Assembly: GCA_003024985.2 (NCBI GenBank)
Contig: PXIH01S0007594.1
From: Euperipatoides rowelli
Taxonomy: Eukaryota > Onychophora > Udeonychophora > Euonychophora > Peripatopsidae
DNA: 11,052 nt
Reading direction: 5' to 3' (one strand)
In this document: positions 1 through 6,682 of the stretch, piece by piece
Layout: every line of letters begins with the position of its first letter
How positions within the stretch are numbered: position 1 is the first letter of the stretch
The notes under the pieces: model-generated
What the model was told of the DNA's origin: nothing
Seen by the model: the letters and a program-made list of their open reading frames with translations, nothing else
Databases searched by the model: none
Position numbers and translations under genes: made by a program

Positions 1-835
1 TAGTACCGACATTTATAATTATGCAGTTGTGCTCCAAGTACGGTATTATACCGACATTATGCCTTTCATTTTTGATATTCAATATTTCGTTCAAAAATGC
101 TTCAATTTTTTTTAAAAAGCTTTCTAAGATTCTGAAAAGATTGGTCTTCAATTATCCCAAAATATTTAAAAAAAAAGAAGAAAATAATACTTTTATTACA
201 AAAAAAAAATCAATGATAATTATTATTATAATAATTATTTGTAGGCTATGCTTCTTGATTTTATAGCTTTTTTTTTTAATTTAAAACTTTTGCGATTTAC
301 TTGCAATTAATTTTATAAATAGATTACTTAGTTGTTTTCACCTATAAAAACAAATTTCTTTAAAACAAAAATAAAATATCTAAAATTAAAAATGTAAATG
401 ATGTTTCTGTAATTTTCTTGGATGATTTACTGACTCCACCTCCTGTGTATTGCCGACATTGCCGCCTTTTTTTATTTTTGTCTAATGTAAATAATAATTG
501 TGTCTTAATGACTCAATTCAATTTTACTTCCCAAAAATAAGTTTTCTCATTTTATATAATATTTCATAAATTTTAATCACTATAATTAATCTATGAAAAA
601 AGTAATATTTATTAAATGTCTATTTTACTACAGTTTGTTCAATCATTCATTATAGGAACAACACTTCTGATGCATGTCATAAAATTCCATTACTAATGTA
701 ATTCAATATGTAGCTGTAAGTTATTAATAATGAAAATATAATATACCCGTCAAAGTGAATATATATATTGTTCGTCGATGGGTATGCTTATATGCATTTG
801 GTCATGACAGATTATTTGTATCAGATGCTAGTAAG
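1..835. other. AT-rich non-coding stretch
   Basis: I see no gene here. The open frame at 21-266 is a run of AT-rich codons (Lys, Asn, Ile, Phe), ends in a low-complexity Ile tract from a simple repeat, and has a length expected by chance at this base composition. The only structure noticed is a short AAT/ATT simple repeat near 217-240 and three copies of the word CCGACATT (6-13, 51-58, 453-460). Confidence 0.7.
217..240. repeat. AAT/ATT simple repeat
   Basis: A short tract made of ATT and AAT triplets, nearly self-complementary around its centre. It is an ordinary microsatellite for DNA this rich in A and T. Confidence 0.7.
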
Positions 836-840
836 CTATA

Positions 841-889
841 CATATTCTAGGCCTCTTAAATTATTGTTAAGAGGCCTATAGTAAATATG
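841..889. repeat. hairpin with perfect 12-bp stem
   Basis: TAGGCCTCTTAA at 848-859 is perfectly complementary to TTAAGAGGCCTA at 867-878, with a 7-nt loop (860-866). A second outer pairing, CATATT (841-846) with AATATG (884-889), extends the stem across a 1x5-nt internal loop. The arms contain GGCC and are richer in G+C than the surroundings. No flanking target-site duplication or transposon end was recognised. The stem is short for an animal microRNA precursor. It is a real inverted repeat of unknown role. Confidence 0.7.
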
Positions 890-1046
890 GCCTGTTAACA
901 TCTTTTCAAATAATTTGCCATTCTTGATTACTTGATCAAACAGATAATAAGTATTTGTGGAGTATTCTGCAGTTTCATCTATTGTATTACCGGTATATTG
1001 ATATATTGGGATATATTGAAATATATGTGATATATTGATATATTTG

Positions 1047-1088
1047 ATCATAATACATCAATATATTAATATATTGATGTATTATGAT
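1047..1088. repeat. perfect 42-bp palindrome, no spacer
   Basis: The 42 bases equal their own reverse complement with no mismatch and no spacer; the centre lies between 1067 and 1068. The outer bases do not pair further (G at 1046 against T at 1089). The left arm contains ATAATACATCAATATA and the right arm its mirror. It sits inside the ATATTG array, so it probably arose by inverted duplication of array units. Such a palindrome can extrude as a cruciform. No gene boundary or transposon end is apparent. Confidence 0.9.
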
Positions 1089-1260
1089 TTAATGAAATAT
1101 TGTAATATATTGAGATATATTGTGATATATTGATACATTATATATTGATATATTGTGAATTCTTGATATATTGTGATATATTGATTCACTATATTGATAT
1201 GTGAGTATATTGTGATACATTGATATATTATTATGTGATATATTGATATAAATATTGGTA

Positions 1261-1276
1261 TATTGATATATCAATA
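1261..1276. repeat. 16-bp perfect palindrome at array end
   Basis: TATTGATATATCAATA is its own reverse complement. It is the last piece of the ATATTG array: downstream the array motif stops. Confidence 0.8.
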
Positions 1277-2389
1277 CTCATCTTATATAAATTCTATAGT
1301 TTTAATATGCATATGGAGAAACATGTCTGTTCTAATTAAGCCCTGAATAGATGTATAAAATTCAAAGCTAAGATAACCTTTGAGGATTATGGGAAATATT
1401 AATTGTTAAACCACTTGAAGCCTTCCACACCTATTTGATTTTAGATTTAAGACAAAATGGGAATTCACGATTATAATCATCTATAAATTCCAAGCACTTT
1501 ATCTAGGCAGAATTATAATCATGACAGGGATGGAAGTAATATAAAACTGCCTGTAATTAATATTAATAAACAATTTATCATCAGCTTCTTTTTTTTTCCA
1601 ATACTCAATTAACCTTATTTTATTATTCCTTGATTAAGTGAAGTTTTAGTTATTTCAGATGGTTCATTCATTAGTAATCTTAGCTATAGATTGAAAAATT
1701 ATATTCATTTTATGTTTCTTGGATTCATATTAATGAACTAACAATATTCAGGGATAATTTATTATTTAAAAAAAAAAATTCCTTAAAACAAGTTCCATAC
1801 TACCTGATTCAAATTTTTGACAAGAAAATTGCTTTTTGCTTCCCTTTTATTGAGTTTATAAATGCAAATTATGTGTCAGAAAACAATGTAAAATTGATAG
1901 TGTATATCATTGTTTCTATGGTAGCAATATCTAAATGGCGTGAAAAGTTACACTGAATCAGTTATTGCACATTTTATTTTAATATTAATTTTTTTATATA
2001 TAAAAAAGGGTGGTGATTAATTAGCTCTGTTTATCTGATTTTTTAAAAAAATATTGCATATCATCTCAAAATCCTTTTTTCCATTTCTTATTTTGACAAA
2101 GTGAAAAAGATTTTATTTATTTCCAAATCTAAACTATTTAATCCATCAAATCATATTGCATTTATATACTGTTAAATTTTATTTGTTGCTCTTTTATAAA
2201 TCATTTATTTTCATTTCATCAAAAAATTTTTATCCTTTTTAATTTGATATCTAGATACATTATTTTAAAATATATATTTTACATTAAAACTTGTTAAGTG
2301 GTATGCAGTGAAACATTATTTCACTCTAGAAATATAAACAGGACCAAGGCTTATAAAGGTTAAAGAAAATAATAAGATAATAAAGAATG
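1277..2389. other. AT-rich non-coding stretch
   Basis: No open frame of note, no RNA gene and no repeat was recognised. The stretch contains scattered A and T homopolymers, for example around 1769-1778 and 1588-1597. A sequence at 2299-2310 weakly resembles the initiator-tRNA primer binding site of copia elements, but nothing like the element's LTR lies before it, so it was not annotated. Confidence 0.65.
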
Positions 2390-3040
2390 CAAAAGTTATA
2401 ATGCTGAGATAATAATTTATCTTACATAACTAAAGTTATATTATGATGTTGAGATAATATATCTTACATTACAAAAGTTATATTATAATTTATCGTACAT
2501 TATAAAAGTTATATTATGATGTGTAGATAATAATTATTCTTTATACAAAAGTTATATTATGAGATAATATTTTATCGCAAATTACAATAGTTATATAAGG
2601 ATGTGGTGGAGATTATAATTTATCGCACATTAAAAAAGTTATAATGTGATGTTAATATAATTTATAATACGTTACAAAAGTTATATTATAATGATGAGAT
2701 AATAATTTATTGTAAATTACAATAGTTATAATATGATGTTGGGATTTTAATTTATCCTACATTACAAAAGTTATATTATAATGTTGAGATAATTTTTTTG
2801 TACATTACTAAAGTTATATTATAATGTTGCATCATGCATGTATGGTATTTGGTTGAGATAATAATTTATCATACAATACTAAAATTATATTATGATAATG
2901 GCATAATATTTTATCATACGTTATAAAATGTTATAACTTACGATGTTGAGATAATAACTCATCATATGTTATAAAAGTTATATTATGATGTTGAGATAAT
3001 AATTTATCATACAATACTAAAGTTATATTATAATGTTGAG
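2390..3040. repeat. minisatellite, about 15 copies of a ~45-bp unit
   Basis: The anchor AGTTATA (with two one-base variants) recurs at 2394, 2434, 2476, 2507, 2550, 2589, 2637, 2679, 2724, 2769, 2812, 2883, 2929, 2976 and 3021. Most spacings are 39-48 bases. The exceptions are 31 (2476 to 2507, a unit missing its middle) and 71 (2812 to 2883, which holds a non-repeat insertion around 2828-2851). A typical unit reads AAAGTTATATTAT, then ATGTTGAGATAATAATTTATC, then a variable ATACATTAC-like end. Units at the right end (2940-3040) are the most alike. The array runs straight into the retrotransposon gag relic without an intervening LTR. The antisense open frame at 2931-3296 is partly a translation of these repeats, showing a repeated Leu-Ser-Gln-His word, and is not taken as a gene. 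Confidence 0.9.
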
Positions 3041-3270
3041 ATAACAAAAACTCATATGAGGAAGGAACATTTAAATCATGTGAAAATAAAAAATATTTTA
3101 AACCTAAAGAAATAATCAAAAAATGATTATATGTGGAAAAAAAGAACACATTGCAAAATATTGTTGGTTCAGAAATAAAAATGCAAATAAAACTTACAGA
3201 AATCAAGATAGATTTAAAACAAATAATGCTAAAACAGCAATTAAAAAAAAAATCTGCATTAACTGGAAAT
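3040..3270 (+). pseudogene. gag C-terminus with CCHC zinc knuckle (relic)
   Basis: Gag nucleocapsid binds the element's RNA through a Cys-x2-Cys-x4-His-x4-Cys zinc knuckle. Here Cys (codon 3132-3134), Gly-Lys-Lys-Glu, His, Ile-Ala-Lys-Tyr and Cys are in one frame, with the spacing of the last three ligands intact. The codon for the first Cys, at about 3124, lies in another frame because one base is missing between 3124 and 3131. Upstream, the frame from 3040 reads a Lys-rich stretch including SYEEGTFKSCENKKYF. Downstream is a basic, Asn- and Lys-rich segment, then a further frame change before the protease. The bulk of gag upstream is absent and the minisatellite takes its place. Confidence 0.75.
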
Positions 3271-3630
3271 GAAATACAAAATAAAATAGATAACACAAAT
3301 AATAATACATGGAGTTACTGGAACTTGGACTCAGGATATACAGTACACATGACTAACCAAAAAGAAAACCTATATAACATCAGAAAATACAGACGTGAAA
3401 TAAGCATAGCTGAAACTGACAGGGTTATACAGGCAACAGCAAAAGGACAAATGTGCATGAAAGTAAAAACATATAATCACTATAACAACCTATGGTTCAA
3501 AAACGTATTGTACGTACCAGACAACCCAATGTTGGTAAAAGAAATAGTGAGACACAACAATGAAATAAAGTTTAATAAACATGGGGCCACCATAACCAAC
3601 AATGTAGGACACATAATCGCCCATGCTTAA
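3256..3630 (+). pseudogene. copia aspartic protease (relic)
   Basis: The retroviral-type aspartic protease cleaves the gag-pol polyprotein. Copia proteases typically begin with a Trp-x-Leu-Asp-Ser-Gly-Ala-Thr-x-His-Met block. The equivalent here is WNLDSGYTVHMT, with the catalytic Asp at 3328-3330; Asp-Ser-Gly is intact but the following Ala is Tyr. Further on, NVLYVPD (about 3508-3528) matches the conserved second block of the family, followed by a segment ending EIKFNKHGATI, as in the usual C-terminal half of the domain. The frame closes at TAA 3628-3630, and copia-like residues resume directly after it, so this stop is probably a nonsense mutation in the polyprotein. The open frame from ATG 3133 includes out-of-frame gag sequence at its start, so that ATG is not a true start. 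Confidence 0.85.
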
Positions 3631-3800
3631 GAAAACGACAACATGTATGTAATAAAAGGGAATATATTAAAAACAGAAGACGACACACAAAATCTGGAAA
3701 GACGCAATGCATGCAAAACAGAACCAAGAGACCACAATAAGGATATCAAAAAGCATTAACAGGGCAAAAAGCCAACAAACAGCGGAAATAAACGAGGTAC
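3631..3800 (+). pseudogene. pre-integrase remnant with integrase core deleted
   Basis: In the protease frame after the stop, the segment NDNMYVIKGNILK (3637-3675) fits the start of the pre-integrase domain. Next come traces of the Trp-His...His zinc-binding region near 3690-3760, scattered over two frames. No integrase core is present: none of the Asp-Asp-Glu region or its surrounding blocks can be read before the RT linker starts near 3794. From protease Asp (3328) to the first RT block is only about 0.5 kb, against roughly 2 kb in complete copia elements, so about 1.5 kb is missing. The exact breakpoint, probably 3750-3790, cannot be fixed without a full-length relative. Confidence 0.65.
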
Positions 3801-4846
3801 AAATACCAAAAACATATGAAGCAACACGATCCTACAACAAGGAAAAATGACAAACAGCGATGAAGAAGGAATGAATTCACTAGAAGAGCATAAAGTGTGG
3901 AGAGAAGTAAAAATAAAACCAAGTATGAAGATACTAAGAAACAAATGGATATATAACATAAAAGAAGATGGGAGATATAAGGCCAATTTGATAGTAATGG
4001 GCAACAACCAAGAGAAAGGAATAGACTACACAGAAACATACAGCCCAGTAATAAAAACCGAAAGTGTAAGAATGATAATATCACTCGCAGCCAAATTCAA
4101 CTTAAAAATATATCGCTACGATGCGAAAACAGCATACTTACATGGAGCACTACAAGAAGAAACATACATGCAGATACCAAAAGGAATAAAAACTAATGAA
4201 GATATGGTATGGAAACTAGAGAAGAGCCTATATGGACTGCCCCAATCAGGCAGGAACTGGAACTTGAGGTTGAACCAAAAACTAACACAAATAGGCCTCA
4301 AACGACTGAACAGCGACTCCAGCATATATGTAAACAAAGGGAAGAAGATTTCATAATAATGAGAATATACGTAGACAATGGAATTGTCATTGGTACAAAT
4401 GAAAAATGGACAAAAGAAACCATGGACAAAATGAAATTAGACCTCAAATTAAGGGAAGAAGAAGGCGACGGCATATACTTAGATCTAGAAATTAAAAGAG
4501 AACCCAATGGATACACCATTTCCCATGAAAAACAGATAAAGAAACTACTGGAAAAACAAGGGATGATGGAATGTAACATAGCAAAAACACGGGTTGACAT
4601 TAATGCGAAATTAGACACAAACGAAGACTCGGGAAGTGTAGACCCGACAAAGTACAGAGAACTATATGGGCAACTGTCATATATATCAGGAGGGNCACGC
4701 CCAGACATCACCTTTGGAGTGAACAGATTAGCACAATTCAGTAACAACCCAAAAGAGCTACACATGACTGCCGGAAAAAGAATAGTGAGATACCTAGAGG
4801 GGACGAGCAAGATGAAACTACACTATGACACCGATCAAGGGCAAAT
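3794..4846 (+). pseudogene. copia reverse transcriptase (relic, active-site Asp to Asn)
   Basis: The RT copies the element RNA into DNA. The N-terminal linker (from 3794) ends in a TYEAT word and then a TGA at 3848-3850 where a conserved Trp is expected. The frame shifts near 3863-3871 into a 162-codon stretch with NKWIYNIKEDG, GIDYTETYSPV, and the first catalytic Asp in YDAKTAYLHG (Asp at 4120-4122), then YMQIPKGIK and LYGLPQSGRNWN. A second shift at about 4341-4350 leads to the YVDD box, which reads YVDN (Asn codon 4377-4379). GQLSYISG, RPDITFGVNRLAQF (one N at 4695) and the KRIVRYLEGT block follow, as normal for copia. The ATGs at 3847 and 4209 are not real starts. Confidence 0.93.
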
Positions 4847-5280
4847 GGAAGCAAGCTGTGATGCCAGCTGGAACACAACAGCAGACAACAAATCACATAC
4901 TGGATACTGTGTAAGACTGGAAGACCAAAAAACAAGAATTAGTAGCACTGTCGACATGTGAAGCGGAACAAAATGCTATATGTGAAACGCTTAAGGAAGT
5001 CAGATGGAAAAAGAATGTCCTGGCAGAACTAAAAATGGAGAAGTACAGCAAGTAACCAACCAAAGTATTCACAGACAGCAAGTCAGCAATAGACCGGTCA
5101 CAAGGACTTTGTGTCCGCCTAAGAACCAAGCACTTCGACAGGAAATAATATTTGATAAGAGAGGAAATAGAAAAGGGAGCAGTGCAACTAAAGCACATAC
5201 CTGGAGAAGAGATCGAAGCCAACACACTCACAAAGGGAGTAAGCATTGCAAAACTACAAAAAGAATGTAGGCTAAACTGA
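4843..5280 (+). pseudogene. copia RNase H (relic)
   Basis: RNase H removes the RNA strand during reverse transcription. The first acidic residue is in EASCDASW (Asp at 4860-4862). The frame then changes near 4917, where the usual Gly-Pro-Ile-Ser segment is missing, so a small deletion accompanies the shift. In the new frame, LSTCEAE supplies the Glu (4960-4962), FTDSKSAI the second Asp (5074-5076) and RTKHFDRK the conserved His region, followed by a HIPGEEIEANTLTKG tail typical of the copia C-terminus. Two in-frame stops interrupt it (TAA 5053-5055 and TAA 5146-5148). The natural polyprotein stop is probably TGA 5278-5280, about 30 bases before the polypurine tract. Confidence 0.9.
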
Positions 5281-5308
5281 ACTTACAATAAACCACAGGT
5301 TACGCACG

Positions 5309-5321
5309 TAAAGGGGGGATA
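5309..5321 (+). promoter_or_regulatory. polypurine tract (plus-strand primer)
   Basis: A purine-rich run centred on AAGGGGGGAT, 29 bases after the pol stop and just before the LTR. In LTR retrotransposons this RNA segment resists RNase H and primes plus-strand DNA synthesis. Its position between the end of RNase H and a TG dinucleotide fits exactly. It is the longest G run seen in the window. Confidence 0.85.
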
Positions 5322-5583
5322 TGATAGATGTTATAATGACAAATGTCATATAGAGAATATGTGCGCTGCACAGGATGCAATATATAATAATATAGTGTTG
5401 CAGGATTCAACATGGAATGGCAATTCTTATCAGAGTTTATTATTAAGAATGTTCGTTGAGATAATTTGCCTAGTTAAATGATTGACCAATCGTCAATATA
5501 TTCAGTTCATAAAGTTGTTAATGTTAATAAAGATTGATGTTGATTACTTCTTTAGTTGACCTCTGTAACTCTTAGACCTAAAA
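5322..5583 (+). repeat. 3' LTR of the copia relic (ends approximate)
   Basis: The LTR should begin with TG right after the polypurine tract: either TGATAGATG at 5322 or TGTTATAATG at 5329. A short palindrome, TGACA-AA-TGTCA (5337-5348), lies just inside. An AATAAA is at 5526-5531, a sensible place for the element's own polyadenylation signal with a short U5 behind it. The right end is a guess, set after CTTAGACCTA; a clear CA terminus, matching terminal inverted repeat and target duplication were not found. No second copy of this sequence is seen in the window. Confidence 0.5.
5526..5531 (+). terminator. candidate LTR polyadenylation signal AATAAA
   Basis: A canonical AATAAA about 200 bases into the LTR, followed by T- and GT-rich sequence (GATTGATGTTGATTAC). 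AATAAA is frequent by chance in DNA this AT-rich; the support is its position only. Confidence 0.4.
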
Positions 5584-6657
5584 GTCTAGCAATATTCATT
5601 TTAATATTGTGTTGATATTCATCGTAAATGCCTTTGACAAATACCTATAAAATGAAAATTCCAGTGTGACAAAAACATTTTAACATCCCAGCAGATTTGC
5701 CATAGCTATAAGGTAAAATGAATAAGTAGAACAAATTTTGTATCGGCGAAATTAGCATTAACGAATAAAACGAAATCTGTAATATAATGACTAAAATATG
5801 AAAAAATCAATAATTGAACTTTATCCCATTAAAATCACGAAATAAAACAAATTTATATCCATNAAATGATTTGTTAATGTATTCACAGAAAAACACCGAA
5901 ATCTTAGATTTTAAAAACGAATTTCTAAAAATAATAACGCTAATTTTGCATGCCCCTATGTATTGCCAAAAAAAAAAAAGATGTAACAAAGGCTTAAATC
6001 TTTCCCAAAACATTAAAATTAAATCAATCATTGATATATTATTTCTTATTTTTTTAAAAGAAAGTTAAAAGTCAAAGTTTTCCTCAATTTTTTTTATACC
6101 AGCTTTTATTAATAGTAAGTTATTGCATTGATAGTAATATTGTTATCTTAGTTTTTTTTTAAGTTGATAAAGATAAATTTATGTACATAAGCTCATTTAC
6201 AAGTGATGAAAATAGTGAACTAATCCAAATCAATTTACTTACATGACTAGATGGGCGGTGCAAACAGTGCACCAATGATACATATGCTGAAAATTAGACT
6301 CAATTACACTTGATAAGATTGAACAACCACTCAGTTTTTAAAACAAGGTTCAGTGAAGGAGTACATTGGAGAAATAGAATATAAATACATAAATAATTCA
6401 TTTAAACTTAAAGTAAACATATTGAAAGAGTGGGTGCACAGACGTGACCATTGGTGGGTTAATATGCTAATTATCTCTTAGAAAGTTGTGTATCTATGTA
6501 TAAATGATAAAAAGGTTATTTTTGTTATTGTTATTTTAAATGAAAAGACAAAACATTTGTCCAGACTAGGGTAGTCTACTATAAGAGGGCAGCACATCCA
6601 TAAATAGCCATAGATAAAACAGTGGACAAAACAATCTAGATTACTATAGCAACAAGA
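5584..6657. other. AT-rich non-coding stretch downstream of the retrotransposon
   Basis: No gene recognised. Frames of 74 and 84 codons are open on opposite strands across 5807-6068, but their length is expected by chance at this composition, they are rich in Lys, Asn, Ile and Phe, and an undetermined base at 5863 falls inside both. A small hairpin (GGTGCA 6257-6262, TGCACC 6268-6273, 5-nt loop) is the only local structure of note. Confidence 0.6.
6257..6273. repeat. short hairpin, 6-bp stem
   Basis: GGTGCA and TGCACC separated by AACAG. Perfect but short; it stands out only because it is G+C-richer than its surroundings. Confidence 0.5.
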
Positions 6658-6682
6658 AACCTAATTAATAGCTAATTAGGTT
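6658..6682. repeat. hairpin, perfect 10-bp stem
   Basis: AACCTAATTA (6658-6667) pairs perfectly with TAATTAGGTT (6673-6682) across a 5-nt loop ATAGC. No associated gene or T-run terminator; role unknown. Confidence 0.65.

Larger units (their letters stand above)
970..1276. repeat. degenerate ATATTG / GATATATTG tandem array
   Basis: About 18 occurrences of ATATTG fall in roughly 290 bases, mostly within the word GATATATTG, spaced irregularly by about 10-20 bases. The complementary strand therefore contains a repetitive open frame (1089-1274) of Ile, Tyr, Asn, His and Ser, which is a shadow of the repeat rather than a gene. The units are diverged and the period is not constant. This looks like an old AT-rich minisatellite. 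It contains two perfect palindromes listed separately. Confidence 0.75.
3040..5583 (+). mobile_element. Ty1/copia LTR retrotransposon relic, 5'-truncated and internally deleted
   Basis: The order of remains is: gag zinc knuckle, aspartic protease, pre-integrase, reverse transcriptase, RNase H, polypurine tract, LTR. RT follows the integrase region, as in Ty1/copia and unlike Ty3/gypsy. The + strand across 3045-5310 is strongly A-rich and T-poor and has more G+C than its flanks, which marks the limits of the insert. The copy lacks a 5' LTR, a primer binding site, most of gag and the integrase core (about 1.5 kb judged from the usual protease-to-RT distance). It carries at least five frameshifts and three in-frame stops (3848-3850, 5053-5055, 5146-5148), so it cannot act on its own. 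The right edge is approximate because the LTR end was not resolved. Confidence 0.93.

Noticed and set aside
21-266. 81-codon + strand frame
   Set aside because: Ends in a microsatellite-encoded Ile run; AT-rich codons and chance-level length.
841-889. MicroRNA precursor
   Set aside because: The continuous stem is only 12 bp with a large asymmetric interruption, shorter than an animal precursor.
2299-2310. TGGTATGCAGTG as a copia primer binding site (complement of initiator tRNA-Met 3' end)
   Set aside because: It needs an extra base to align, and the 250 bases before it share nothing recognisable with the 3' LTR, so there is no 5' LTR for it to follow.
2390-3040. CRISPR array
   Set aside because: Units are diverged throughout, with no constant-repeat/unique-spacer alternation, and the context is eukaryotic.
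2931-3296. Antisense 121-codon frame
   Set aside because: It is the complement of minisatellite units and the gag relic; its repeated Ser-Gln-His words come from the tandem repeat.
3746-4084. Antisense 112-codon frame, and similar antisense frames at 4298-4810 and 4893-5246
   Set aside because: Shadows of pol. The A-rich, T-poor sense strand makes the complement poor in stop codons.
5004-5270. 88-codon + strand frame beginning with ATG
   Set aside because: It overlaps RNase H in a different frame from the conserved residues (Glu 4960, Asp 5074, His region), so it is a shadow.
5807-6068. Overlapping 74- and 84-codon frames on opposite strands
   Set aside because: At this composition a stop is expected in about 9% of codons, so a few open runs of 70-85 codons are expected by chance in the six frames of 11 kb. 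No recognisable motif is present and an N lies inside.
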